Positions 8,103 through 15,935 of a stretch of 27,785 nt of DNA are shown piece after piece. The stretch covers positions 1-27,785 of the forward strand of contig UQPB01000041.1 in the NCBI GenBank assembly GCA_900542835.1, read 5' to 3'. The stretch is from an uncultured Pelosinus sp. (GTDB taxonomy: Bacteria > Bacillota > Negativicutes > Sporomusales > Acetonemataceae). The translations under genes were made by a program, and so were the position numbers. Position 1 is the stretch's first letter. The number at the start of each line of letters is the position of its first letter. The notes below the pieces were generated by a model, which was not told the origin of the DNA, searched no databases, and saw only the letters and a list, made by a program, of their open reading frames with translations.

Positions 8103-9167
8103 ATGAAGACCGTATTAATCACCGGCGGCGCCGGCTTCATTGGCAGCAATTTGGTCAGATATCTATTGACCAGGGATGAAACCAGGATTATCAATCTTGA
8201 TAACCTGACCTATGCGGGAAATCTGGCTTCACTGGAGCCAATCATTGACCACCCGCGGCACCGGTTTGTCAAAGGCGCGATTCAGGACCGGCTTCTGCTT
8301 AGCCAGCTCTTGCAGCAATCGCTGCCGGACGCTGTTATTCATCTTGCCGCTGAATCGCACGTGGATCGTTCGATTGACGGGCCGGCAGCCTTTGTCGATA
8401 CCAACATAGTCGGCAGCTTCCAACTGCTGGACTGCGTTAAGGAATACTGGCTGAAGCTGCGAGGCGGCAAAAAAGAAACGTTCCGCTTCTTGCAAGTCTC
8501 CACTGACGAAGTGTATGGAGAATTAGGAGCGGAGGGTTACTTCAGCGAGCAAAGCAATTACGCCCCGCGTTCCCCCTACTCCGCGTCCAAAGCCGCAGCC
8601 GATCATCTGGCAAAGGCTTATTTTCATACTTACGGCCTGCCGGTTCTGATTACCAACTGTTCCAACAATTATGGCCCGTATCAATTCCCGGAAAAACTGA
8701 TCCCGCTGACCATTTGCAATGCATTGGCCAACAAGCCGCTGCCGCTGTATGGTGACGGCACCCAAATCCGCGACTGGCTGTTTGTCCTTGATCACTGCAG
8801 GGCGATCGAAAGGGTTCTGGAACGAGGCTGTCCCGGTGAGTCCTACGCCATTGGCGGCGGCTGTGAAAAAACAAACCGGGAAATGGTCGACACACTCTGC
8901 AGCCTGCTGGACCAAAAGGCGCCCAGCCCGTCTGGCAGCTACCGGCGTCTCATCAGATTTGTCAGCGACCGGCCCGGCCATGACCGCCGCTATGCGATCG
9001 ATGCCGGCAAAATAAAACGGCAGTTAGGCTGGCAGGCGCTTGAGACCTTTACCGGCGGTCTGGAACAGACCGTGGACTGGTATCTGGACAACGCCGCCTG
9101 GTGTCGGCAGGTCAAAGCGGATGCCGCCGCCAAAAGTGCGGCTAAACAGGAGGGTGTACCGGAATGA
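8103..9167 (+). CDS. rmlB: dTDP-glucose 4,6-dehydratase
   Basis: 354 residues; ATG 8103 with AAGGAG about 9 nt upstream. Second step of dTDP-L-rhamnose synthesis: NAD-dependent conversion of dTDP-glucose to dTDP-4-keto-6-deoxyglucose in the cytoplasm. An extended short-chain dehydrogenase with the NAD-binding TGGAGFIGSN at 7-16, the catalytic TDE triad region (T134, D135, E136) and Y159/K163 in PYSASK. NNYGPYQFPEKLIPL and DWLFVLDHC are typical RmlB stretches. The length is normal. The last bases overlap the rmlA start (ATGA, 9164-9167), indicating translational coupling. In B. subtilis the paralogous SpsJ works in spore polysaccharide synthesis. Confidence 0.97.
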   Translation: MKTVLITGGAGFIGSNLVRYLLTRDETRIINLDNLTYAGNLASLEPIIDHPRHRFVKGAIQDRLLLSQLLQQSLPDAVIHLAAESHVDRSIDGPAAFVDTNIVGSFQLLDCVKEYWLKLRGGKKETFRFLQVSTDEVYGELGAEGYFSEQSNYAPRSPYSASKAAADHLAKAYFHTYGLPVLITNCSNNYGPYQFPEKLIPLTICNALANKPLPLYGDGTQIRDWLFVLDHCRAIERVLERGCPGESYAIGGGCEKTNREMVDTLCSLLDQKAPSPSGSYRRLIRFVSDRPGHDRRYAIDAGKIKRQLGWQALETFTGGLEQTVDWYLDNAAWCRQVKADAAAKSAAKQEGVPE

Positions 9168-10045
9168 TTAAAAAAGGCATTCTGCTGGCAGGCGGCTCCG
9201 GCAGCCGGCTCTCGCCGCTGACTAAATCGGTAAGCAAACAGCTTATGCCTGTTTATGACAAGCCACTAGTCTATTATCCGCTGACAACGCTGATGCTGGC
9301 GGGCATAACCGATATTCTGGTCATTACAACTCCGGAGGATCAGCCGTTATACCGTCAGTTGCTGTCAGACGGCTCGCAATGGGGGCTTACCCTTTCCTAC
9401 GCCGCACAGCCGCGTCCGGAAGGCATCGCCCAGGCCTTTATTATCGGCCGCCGCTTTCTCAACGGCTGCGGCTGCGCCCTTATGCTCGGCGACAACATTT
9501 GTTATGGTGCCGGTCTGTCGGCAAAGCTAACCCATGCCGCCGCTATGCCCCAAGGAGCGACCGTCTTCGCCTATTGGGTCGGCAATCCCCAGGAATACGG
9601 CATTGTTGAATTCGATACTGCCGGCAGGGCCGTCAGTCTGGAGGAAAAACCGCTGCTGCCTAAATCGAACTATGCCGTTACCGGCTTGTATTTTTACGAT
9701 TCACAGGTGGCAGATATGGCTGCCTCGCTTCGCCCCAGTGCCAGAGGCGAACTGGAAATCACTGATATCAATAAACTATACCTGGCCCAAGGCCAGTTGC
9801 GGGTCGAGCGGCTGGGACGGGGCTTTGCCTGGCTTGATACCGGCACTCATCACTCGCTGCTCGAGGCGGCTAATTTTATTGCTACGCTGGAACAGCGCCA
9901 GGGGCTCAAAATTGCCTGTCCCGAAGAAGTCGCCTTCCGGATGGGAACAATTGACGTGACGCAGCTGCGGCAGTTGGCTGCCGGTTATAAAAACGATTAC
10001 GGACACTATTTGACGGCAATCGCCAAGGAGGCAGAAGAAGCGTGA
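9164..10045 (+). CDS. rmlA: Glucose-1-phosphate thymidylyltransferase
   Basis: 293 residues. First committed step: joins dTTP and glucose 1-phosphate to give dTDP-glucose. The N-terminus carries the nucleotide-binding signature LAGGSGSRLSPLTKS (about 8-22) followed by KQLMPVYDKPLVYYPL, and LGDNICYG near 109-116 contains the metal-binding Asp110. Length and motifs are those of RmlA/RfbA; the equivalent spore enzyme in B. subtilis is SpsI. It overlaps rmlB by 4 nt and rmlC by 4 nt, so the operon is expressed as one coupled unit. Confidence 0.97.
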   Translation: MIKKGILLAGGSGSRLSPLTKSVSKQLMPVYDKPLVYYPLTTLMLAGITDILVITTPEDQPLYRQLLSDGSQWGLTLSYAAQPRPEGIAQAFIIGRRFLNGCGCALMLGDNICYGAGLSAKLTHAAAMPQGATVFAYWVGNPQEYGIVEFDTAGRAVSLEEKPLLPKSNYAVTGLYFYDSQVADMAASLRPSARGELEITDINKLYLAQGQLRVERLGRGFAWLDTGTHHSLLEAANFIATLEQRQGLKIACPEEVAFRMGTIDVTQLRQLAAGYKNDYGHYLTAIAKEAEEA

Positions 10046-10611
10046 ACCAGCTGCCGACAAATTTACCGGGAGTCGTCATTATTGAACCCGACTGCTTTAA
10101 AGATGAACGCGGCTACTTTATGGAAATCTACAATAGCCATCGCTATAGCGAACTGAACATTGCCGGTCCGTTTGTCCAGGATAACCTGTCATTTTCCAGC
10201 CGGGGAATCCTGCGGGGACTGCACTACCAATATCCCCATTGCCAGGGGAAGCTGGTCAGCGTCCTGCAGGGAGAGGTATTCGATGTCGCTGTCGATATTC
10301 GCCTCGGCTCTCCCGCTTTTGGCCAATGGACCGGCGTGCTGCTGTCGGCACTGAACCGGCGTCAGCTTTACCTGCCGCCGGGATTCGCCCACGGCTTCTG
10401 TGTGATGAGCGCAACTGCCCTGTTCACCTACAAGTGCAGCGATTTTTACACACCGCAGGCGGAAGGCGGTATTGCCTGGAATGACCCTGATCTGGCAATC
10501 AAATGGCCGCTGGCCGATCCTGTCCTGTCGGCAAAGGATATGCGCCATCCCCGGCTGAAGGATATCGCGCCTCACTGCCTGCCGGTTTGGCATGAGGAGA
10601 ACCGGTCATGA
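10042..10611 (+). CDS. rmlC: dTDP-4-dehydrorhamnose 3,5-epimerase
   Basis: 189 residues, starting at a GTG that overlaps the rmlA stop (GTGA, 10042-10045). A cupin-fold enzyme that epimerises C3 and C5 of dTDP-4-keto-6-deoxyglucose. Visible family marks are FKDERGYF (19-26), the catalytic-His stretch RGLHYQ with His61, VAVDIR (82-87), PPGFAHGF (112-119) and TYKCSDFY (129-136) with the conserved Tyr. The ribosome binding site lies inside rmlA (GGAGG about 10028-10032). The length is normal for RmlC. Confidence 0.96.
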   Translation: MNQLPTNLPGVVIIEPDCFKDERGYFMEIYNSHRYSELNIAGPFVQDNLSFSSRGILRGLHYQYPHCQGKLVSVLQGEVFDVAVDIRLGSPAFGQWTGVLLSALNRRQLYLPPGFAHGFCVMSATALFTYKCSDFYTPQAEGGIAWNDPDLAIKWPLADPVLSAKDMRHPRLKDIAPHCLPVWHEENRS

Positions 10612-11441
10612 AAATTGTCGTTACCGGTGGCTTCGGCCAACTGGGAAGAGCCTTAGCCGCTTTAGCCACTACGTCCCGGGAAATTCTGCCGCTGGACTCG
10701 CACCAGCTTGATGTTACCGACCCGCTGCAAGCAGCCGGTTGCATCAGCCAAATCCGGCCGGATGTGGTAATCCACGCGGCGGCGTATACCGCCGTTGACG
10801 CGGCGGAGTCCGCCGTGGATCACGCCTACCGTGTCAACGCACTGGGCAGCCGCAATATTGCCGCTGCCTGTCTCGAACAAGGCTGCAAACTGGTTTATGT
10901 AAGTACCGATTATGTTTTTGACGGCCGCCAGGATCATCCCTATAGTGAATTTGACCAGCCCCATCCGCTGAACGTTTACGGAAAAAGCAAGTATGCCGGT
11001 GAGCAGGCGGCTGCGATCTGCCCGCGTCTGTTTATTGTCCGGACCTCCTGGCTATATGGACAGGGACAGAACTTTGTCAATACAATCATCAGTCTGGCCC
11101 GCCGGCAGCAAGTGCTGGACGTAGTCGCCGACCAAACCGGATCGCCGACCTCCTGCGCTGATTTGGCTGTTGGCATCATCGAACTGGCTGAAACCACGCA
11201 ATACGGCACCTATCATATGACCAATCAGGGGCAATGCACCTGGCATGAATTCGCCGGCAAAATTCTGACGCTAACCGGAATAAATGCCGTGGTGCGTCCA
11301 GTTCCCACTACTGCGTTTCCGCGGCCAGCCATTCGTCCCGTCTATTCTGTTTTGCGCAATTATATGCTGGAGCTGAGCGGTCGGCAACGCTTGCGCCACT
11401 GGGAAGACGCACTGGCTGAACATCTGCTGCGACAATCTTGA
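10608..11441 (+). CDS. rmlD: dTDP-4-dehydrorhamnose reductase
   Basis: 277 residues; ATG 10608 overlaps the rmlC stop by 4 nt. Final step: NAD(P)H-dependent reduction giving dTDP-L-rhamnose. It has a short-chain dehydrogenase fold with TGGFGQLGR (6-14), HAAAYTAVD (56-64), STDYVFDG (99-106) and catalytic Y124/K128 in YGKSK. It is the last gene of the rhamnose operon and ends 28 nt from the convergent DNRLRE gene, with no clear terminator between them. Confidence 0.96.
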   Translation: MKIVVTGGFGQLGRALAALATTSREILPLDSHQLDVTDPLQAAGCISQIRPDVVIHAAAYTAVDAAESAVDHAYRVNALGSRNIAAACLEQGCKLVYVSTDYVFDGRQDHPYSEFDQPHPLNVYGKSKYAGEQAAAICPRLFIVRTSWLYGQGQNFVNTIISLARRQQVLDVVADQTGSPTSCADLAVGIIELAETTQYGTYHMTNQGQCTWHEFAGKILTLTGINAVVRPVPTTAFPRPAIRPVYSVLRNYMLELSGRQRLRHWEDALAEHLLRQS

Positions 11442-11469
11442 AACGAAAATTGCCGTCGCCATACCAAAG

Positions 11470-12066
11470 TCAGCGGCGCGGCGGCGCTAAAACAACCGTG
11501 CTGCAGCTGATGGCGTCGGGTTCCAGAAAATTGATGCAGGGGCCCGCCCGGTACAGAAGCCGCAGTCGAGGAATCAGACTGCGGTCTTTGCTGTACGCGG
11601 ACCCAAATGCGGTGCGGCAGGAAAAAATAGCGGCCGTATCATCGCTGCTGATGGCAAGCCCCCGGTTGATCGTCCTGTTCTCCAGCCAGGCCGCCGCAAT
11701 TTTTGTTATATCCACTTCAATAACCGCGTCCTGTCTGAAGGGAGCAAAAATTGCTTTCAGCTCCGGATCCTGCACGATAGGACAGGCGTTAGCAAACGTT
11801 GTCAGTGGACTGAAGGATTTCGCCAGTGGATAAACCGCGAAGGCAGCGCCGCTGTCATCATAAAAATCATTTAGTTTAAACAGCAGCAGGGCGGCAGCCA
11901 GCAGTGAGATCTGCCGGGGAACAGCGGATGTATCAAAAAACAGATAGCTTTCATATATATAGCCGCGTTCCCTGCCGACTGTCAGCCGTTTTCCCCGCCT
12001 GTTGCTGCCGGCATTTCTATTGGATATTGTCAGGCTGTCCAGAGCCGGCAGCAACAGCATTGCCAT
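11470..12066 (-). CDS. DNRLRE-domain-like protein, probably spore or surface associated
   Basis: 198 residues; ATG 12066 with AGGAGG about 7 nt upstream. It resembles DNRLRE proteins: an N-terminal SYLFFDTSAVP segment (about 40-50), an AALLLFKLNDF strand, then VEVDITKIAAAWLENRTINRGLAI, with the family's Trp and N-x-G pattern. Such domains form beta-sandwich modules on surface proteins. There is no evident signal peptide, so an intracellular or mother-cell-deposited protein is likely. It lies 26 nt downstream of a small gene read from a sigma-K-like promoter, which suggests sporulation expression. The family assignment is moderately sure; the biological role is inferred. Confidence 0.7.
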   Translation of the reverse strand: MAMLLLPALDSLTISNRNAGSNRRGKRLTVGRERGYIYESYLFFDTSAVPRQISLLAAALLLFKLNDFYDDSGAAFAVYPLAKSFSPLTTFANACPIVQDPELKAIFAPFRQDAVIEVDITKIAAAWLENRTINRGLAISSDDTAAIFSCRTAFGSAYSKDRSLIPRLRLLYRAGPCINFLEPDAISCSTVVLAPPRR

Positions 12067-12092
12067 GGTATTCCTCCTATTTCAAAGCTTCT

Positions 12093-12377
12093 CTAGGTCG
12101 TCGTATGAACAAAGCCGATCCCGACATGCAGGTTGGCCTGATCATAGGTGGCGACACCGTCGATAGATAGCCGCAGTACCGTCGAAGCAGCCGCAGCCAG
12201 TGAGGCCACAGCCTGTGACCGGACATATTGCGTCGTACCGTCAACATAAACCGCGGTGACAAAAAAACCGGGGCTGGCGATTGCTTCAGCGCCGTTATTG
12301 GTCAGCGTAATCTCAACAATCGATCCATCTTCCGCCAGTGATATATCCTGAGCCAAACTGTTAATCGCAGTTGCCAT
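12093..12377 (-). CDS. Small hypothetical protein cotranscribed with the DNRLRE protein
   Basis: 94 residues; ATG 12377 with AGGGGGAAG about 6 nt upstream. No family is recognised. The sequence is Ala/Thr/Val-rich, acidic to neutral, without Cys or membrane helices, and looks like a single beta-sandwich (VEITLTNNGAE, FFVTAVYVDGTTQYV, VLRLSIDG). It resembles CARDB/adhesion-type modules only in general pattern. It is the first gene of a two-gene unit and sits 34 nt downstream of a sigma-K-like -10. Possibly a spore-surface component. Confidence 0.72.
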   Translation of the reverse strand: MATAINSLAQDISLAEDGSIVEITLTNNGAEAIASPGFFVTAVYVDGTTQYVRSQAVASLAAAASTVLRLSIDGVATYDQANLHVGIGFVHTTT

Positions 12378-12410
12378 TGTCTTCCCCCTTTTTTAGGGCG
12401 CCCTATATTA

Positions 12411-12437
12411 CATAATATGCAGAAAAATTCCGGAGGT
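12411..12437 (-). promoter_or_regulatory. Sigma-K-like promoter for the small protein/DNRLRE unit
   Basis: The minus strand reads CATATTATG (12419-12411), matching CATANNNTA except the last base. AC (12437-12436) lies 16 bp upstream. The expected start is close to 12404, giving a short leader with the ribosome binding site. The perfect 10-bp palindrome AGGGCGCCCT (12395-12404) lies right at the predicted start, and the -10 overlaps ATATTA-CA-TAATAT. Confidence 0.45.
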
Positions 12438-12512
12438 GACCATCGCGCCGCGCCAGACAATATCCTCACCGGTCGCATAATCAGGCGCTAATCCGCGAAG
12501 ACTAAAAACTGC

Positions 12513-12537
12513 GTCAAGGCCGCCGGACGGCCTTGAC
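12513..12537. other. Perfect 10-bp-stem inverted repeat upstream of the lipoprotein gene
   Basis: GTCAAGGCCG and CGGCCTTGAC flank a 5-nt loop. No T-run follows on the plus strand; on the minus strand a GCAGTTTTTAG follows, as in a weak terminator, but no minus gene ends here. It is 29 nt upstream of the next ATG, so a leader hairpin or operator is possible. Confidence 0.6.
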
Positions 12538-12566
12538 AGCAAAAATCATTCGCGGCAGGAGGCAAA

Positions 12567-13388
12567 ATGAAAAAGCTAGCGATTCTCCTGATGCTGCTCG
12601 TGCTGGCTAGCGGCTGCGCGATGCAGCAAGGGCCGCAATCCAAACCGCTTGACACTTCCCCCCCGCCCGCGGCCAAAGCGCCTGACCGCAATGCGCAGTC
12701 AGACAAAATCCAGCGTGCTGTCGACGCGTTCAACGGCGAAGCCGGTCTTTTCGCCAAGAACTTACGAACCGGTAAGAGCATCGCCGTCAATGAGAACCGC
12801 ATTTTCCCCACCGCTTCCACCCACAAGCTGGTCGTCGCCCTGGCTACTTACAAATATCTTTACCGGGAAGTCGATGCGGCCCAAAAGGGCCAATACGACA
12901 TTTATATCAAAAAGATGATGCAGGTAAGCGACAATCCCTCCTTCCATCGCATGGTAAGAGAACTGGAGTCGCGCAAGCCCCAGGCGCTCAGTCAGGTGCT
13001 GCGGGATCTCGGACTGAAAAATACCTGGATTCACAGCGAGGATGCATTCCGCCGGTACGGCTACCACAGCGTCACCACCCCGGCTGAAATGGCCTCTGTT
13101 TTTGAGACTATCTATCACGAGCAGTACCTGGGCAAAGAACTGTCGGCGATCCTGAAGGAGGAACTGGCCCAGACGATCTTTCAGGATGAAATTCCCCGCT
13201 TTATGCAGAAAAACAAGGTTATGCACAAAGTAGGATCACTGCCGGGCATGCTGTGCGATGTCGGCATCATCGACGATGGTCGCGACCAGATTCTGATCAG
13301 TATTTTTACCGTTTCGCAACAGGAAGAAAAAAAAGCCAGCCGGTTTATCGCCGAACTGGCCGCAGATGTCTATAACGCCCTGCGCTAA
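12567..13388 (+). CDS. Lipoprotein with class A beta-lactamase/penicillin-binding-like fold
   Basis: 273 residues; ATG 12567 with GCAGGAGG upstream. A lipoprotein signal peptide with lipobox LASGC (Cys17) and a Pro/Ser-rich linker precede a serine-hydrolase domain. It keeps the three active-site boxes: S84-T-H-K87 (SxxK), S121-D-N123 (SDN) and K221-V-G223 (in place of KTG/KSG). The TTPAEMA stretch near 170-176 is typical of class A enzymes. The omega-loop region (about 148-168) is short and I find no clear Glu166-type residue, so true lactam hydrolysis is doubtful; D,D-peptidase or sensor activity is as likely. It is membrane-anchored and appears to be a single-gene unit followed by a strong terminator. 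Confidence 0.82.
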   Translation: MKKLAILLMLLVLASGCAMQQGPQSKPLDTSPPPAAKAPDRNAQSDKIQRAVDAFNGEAGLFAKNLRTGKSIAVNENRIFPTASTHKLVVALATYKYLYREVDAAQKGQYDIYIKKMMQVSDNPSFHRMVRELESRKPQALSQVLRDLGLKNTWIHSEDAFRRYGYHSVTTPAEMASVFETIYHEQYLGKELSAILKEELAQTIFQDEIPRFMQKNKVMHKVGSLPGMLCDVGIIDDGRDQILISIFTVSQQEEKKASRFIAELAADVYNALR

Positions 13389-13427
13389 TTGAACATGAGG
13401 TGTTGCCAAAGCGGCAGGGAACGGGTT

Positions 13428-13515
13428 CCGTGTATCCTCTGGGTACTCAGTGGAACCGTTCCTCTCCGTCTTCTCCTCCCCTCACGAAGGCAGTTCGCTG
13501 CCTCCCTCATCTCAC
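13428..13515 (+). repeat. Dispersed CTCTGTGG-type repeat, copy B (diverged)
   Basis: The segment TCCGTGTATCCTCTGGGTAC, then CAGTGGAACCGTTCCTCTCC and TCTTCTCCTCCCCTCACGAA, follows the same order of landmarks as copy A at 7158. It lies between the lipoprotein stop and its terminator, hence inside the transcript. Confidence 0.55.
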
Positions 13516-13552
13516 ATGCTCCCGCATTGCGTTTTGCGGGAGCATCCTTTTT
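13516..13552 (+). terminator. Rho-independent terminator after the beta-lactamase-like gene
   Basis: An 11-bp perfect stem ATGCTCCCGCA / TGCGGGAGCAT with an 8-nt loop is followed by CCTTTTT. On the other strand no T-run follows, so it mainly serves plus-strand transcripts. Confidence 0.85.
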
Positions 13553-13561
13553 GCCGGACGG

Positions 13562-14965
13562 TTAATCCGTATCTTTCGCCAGCGGCAAGGTAATGGTAAA
13601 AACAGAGCCGCGGCCGGCCGTGCTTTCGACTGCGACCTCGCCGCCCATCGCCCTTACCAGCTGTCTGGTAACAGCCAGGCCGATACCGGAGCCGCCGCTG
13701 GCGCGGGAGCGGGATTTTTCCGCCCGGTAGAAACGATCCCAGATATGCGGCAGATCCCCGGCGGCAATACCCTCGCCATGATCAACAACCTGGATGACGG
13801 CATAGTCGCCGTCCTGTTCCGTCCGCAGTTGAATCGCCGAATCCGGATAGGAATGCCGGACAGCGTTGGCAAGCAAGTTGTTCAGAACCTGCTCAAGCCG
13901 CAGCGGATCGGCGATAACCAGCCTGTTTTCCGCCGGCGGCAACTCCAAGGTAATGCCCCGCTCCGCCAACAGCGGCGAAAAACGGTCCCGGGCGAGCGCC
14001 AACTGCTCCGCCAATGCTAATCGCGTGGTGACGATTTTCAATTCCCCCGCCTCCAACTGCGCCAGATCGAGCAAGTCCTGCACAAGTCTGTCGATGTGCC
14101 GGGTTTGACCGACAATCGTTTCCAAATAGCGGTCCGCTAATTGCGGCCCCGCAACTTTGTCATGCAGCGCTTCCGCCATAGCCTGGATAGCGGCAATCGG
14201 CGTCCTGATTTCATGACTGATATTGGCAAGGAAGTCCCGCCGGTTTTGCTCATTCCTGGCCAGGGAAGCCGCCATAGCGTTAAATGTTTCTCCCAGCTTG
14301 CCGATTTCATGATCACCGGTCACCGTGGTGCGGCTGGCGAAATCGCCGCCGGCAAACCGGGCAGCGGCGCGGCTGATATCTTCGATCGGACGTGTAAGGC
14401 TGCGGGACATGAAATAGCCCAGAACAATCGAGGCAGCCATCCCGCTCAAAAGAGCGTAAATCAGCAGTGATTCCACTGCCTGAGCGGCCCGGTTGATTCC
14501 CAGTATTGGCGTGAACAGAAACATTGCTGTCGGCGTTTTCGCCTCGCGAACAGGCAGGGCCACCACCACTGCCCGCTCCGGATCACCCTGATCGGTACGG
14601 ATCCAGGACTGGACGCTGCCCTCAAACATGGCGTTAAGCTCCGTATCAGTCTCGTCGAAGTCGCGCCCCCAGCGTCGCGGCGGCTGGCCAGCGAGGATGG
14701 TGCCATTCTGATCCGCCAGCCAGACTCTTGCCATCGTCAGCTCACTCAGTCTCGCCAGCGTTTCCGGCGACGGCAGGCGACCGGCGGCAAGCTCCGGTGC
14801 AATCAGCGCCACAGCCGAGCCTCCCTTGCTGACCAGCTCGACCTTCCGCGTCGCAATCACATGGTCGCGAATAAGATAAGACAGGGAACCGCCCAAAATT
14901 AAGGTACTGACGACAATAACTGTCAGATGCGACCAAAACAGGCGGCCAAATAAAGAGCGGATCAT
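13562..14965 (-). CDS. Membrane sensor histidine kinase
   Basis: 467 residues; ATG 14965 overlaps the regulator's stop by 4 nt. Residues 10-31 and about 165-185 are membrane helices flanking a 130-residue extracytoplasmic sensor. A HAMP linker (about 186-240), HisKA domain with phosphoacceptor His251 (FLANISHEIRTP) and HATPase domain (N-box NNLLANAVRHS, VDHGEGI, IWDRFYRAEKS, GGSGIGLAV) follow. It phosphorylates the OmpR-type partner encoded just before it. There is no PAS domain, unlike typical WalK. The sensed signal is unknown; the divergent hydrolase and nearby beta-lactamase-like lipoprotein suggest cell-envelope stress. Confidence 0.93.
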   Translation of the reverse strand: MIRSLFGRLFWSHLTVIVVSTLILGGSLSYLIRDHVIATRKVELVSKGGSAVALIAPELAAGRLPSPETLARLSELTMARVWLADQNGTILAGQPPRRWGRDFDETDTELNAMFEGSVQSWIRTDQGDPERAVVVALPVREAKTPTAMFLFTPILGINRAAQAVESLLIYALLSGMAASIVLGYFMSRSLTRPIEDISRAAARFAGGDFASRTTVTGDHEIGKLGETFNAMAASLARNEQNRRDFLANISHEIRTPIAAIQAMAEALHDKVAGPQLADRYLETIVGQTRHIDRLVQDLLDLAQLEAGELKIVTTRLALAEQLALARDRFSPLLAERGITLELPPAENRLVIADPLRLEQVLNNLLANAVRHSYPDSAIQLRTEQDGDYAVIQVVDHGEGIAAGDLPHIWDRFYRAEKSRSRASGGSGIGLAVTRQLVRAMGGEVAVESTAGRGSVFTITLPLAKDTD

Positions 14966-15633
14966 TTTGCCGCCACCTCGAATTTATAGCCAGTGCCCCA
15001 GACCGTATGGATGTAGCTGTTGCTTGCGGCAGCCAGCTTTTGCCGCAGCCGTTTCACCGTGGCGTCTACCGTACGGTCATCGCCGGCAAAATCATAGCCC
15101 CAAACGTTAGTCAACAGCTTTTCCCGCGAAAATACAGCCTGCGGATGCCGGGCCATAAACAACAGCAATTCGTACTCTTTTGGTGTCAGGGCAATATTCA
15201 GCCCGTCACACTGCACGCTTTGCACCGCGATATCGATGATCAATCCAGAAAACTGTAATTTGCCGCCGCTGTCAAGACCGCTGCGCCGCAAAACCGCTTT
15301 GACACGGGCGACCAGTTCTTTGGGGCTAAACGGTTTGGTCACATAATCATCAGCTCCCAGCGAAAAGCCGGTTATCTTATCGTACTCAGTGCTTTTGGCT
15401 GTTAAGAAGATAACCGGAACCTGCCGTCTGAGCGAACGGCAGATATCCCAGCCGGACTGCCCCGGCAGCATAATATCAAGAATTAACAGATCCGGCTGAA
15501 GCTCGGTTTCAATCGCCAGTGCCTGATCGCCGTCGGCGGCCACGTATACAGTAAAGCCTTCTTGTTCCAGATAAAGCTTAACGACTTCTAAAATTGACGG
15601 CTCGTCGTCAGCCACTAAAATTCGCATTTCCAT
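14962..15633 (-). CDS. OmpR/PhoB-family response regulator
   Basis: 223 residues. ATG 15633 (MEMRILVADDEPS) is chosen for the GGAAGGAAG site upstream; an extension to 15693 lacks one. The receiver domain has the acidic pair DDE (9-11), phosphorylated Asp53, Thr78 and Lys100 (VTKPFS). The C-terminal winged-helix domain (about 125-220) has LTPKEYELL, TNVWGYDF and TVDATVKRLRQKL. It is translationally coupled to the kinase gene. A direct repeat of the kind bound by this family lies in the shared upstream region, over the promoter of the divergent NlpC/P60 gene, making that gene a candidate target. Confidence 0.94.
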   Translation of the reverse strand: MEMRILVADDEPSILEVVKLYLEQEGFTVYVAADGDQALAIETELQPDLLILDIMLPGQSGWDICRSLRRQVPVIFLTAKSTEYDKITGFSLGADDYVTKPFSPKELVARVKAVLRRSGLDSGGKLQFSGLIIDIAVQSVQCDGLNIALTPKEYELLLFMARHPQAVFSREKLLTNVWGYDFAGDDRTVDATVKRLRQKLAAASNSYIHTVWGTGYKFEVAAK

Positions 15634-15849
15634 GCAGCTTCCTTCCCGTTGCCGCTTATGCGCGGCAATCTTTCCAAGAATGCAATTACTCAATTCCCTA
15701 TCCGGTTTTCTATTCCCTTTTTACTATCTGCTCACACATATCTGCAAATTATTCCAGACTCGTATGTTTAAGCTTTTATATATAATAAACGTATATCCAT
15801 CGCTTTTAGTAACGGCAGCTGACAAAAACCTGCCAAAAATAATATTTTT

Positions 15850-15866
15850 TTTACATACTGTTTACA
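15850..15866 (-). promoter_or_regulatory. WalR-type (or PhoP-type) response-regulator box
   Basis: The minus strand reads TGTAAA-N5-TGTAAA, an exact fit to the WalR box TGTWAH-N5-TGTWAH. Read on the plus strand it is TTTACA-N5-TTTACA, also close to the PhoP box of B. subtilis. The second half coincides with the -35 (15861-15866) of the NlpC/P60 promoter, so binding would alter its transcription. The neighbouring OmpR-family regulator or a distant WalR could be the ligand. Confidence 0.6.
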
Positions 15867-15889
15867 TAATAAGTTTATTGTGTTATTAT
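15861..15889 (+). promoter_or_regulatory. Sigma-A-type promoter of the NlpC/P60 gene
   Basis: TTTACA (15861-15866), 17-bp spacer, TATTAT (15884-15889), about 45 bp upstream of the ATG. The -35 overlaps the direct repeat at 15850-15866. Confidence 0.7.
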
Positions 15890-15935
15890 GCTGGCAGTGA
15901 TGCATGTTCGCATGACAACGCCAGGAGGTGCAGTA

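Larger units (their letters stand above)
15634..15935. other. Divergent intergenic region between regulator and NlpC/P60 gene
   Basis: No gene is supported in these 302 bases; two short plus-strand ORFs here lack ribosome binding sites. The right part (15840-15890) carries the hydrolase promoter and a WalR/PhoP-type direct repeat. The left part is AT-rich (a TATATATAATAAAC stretch near 15778-15791) and should hold the regulator promoter on the minus strand, but I could not pair a good -35 with a -10. Confidence 0.6.
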
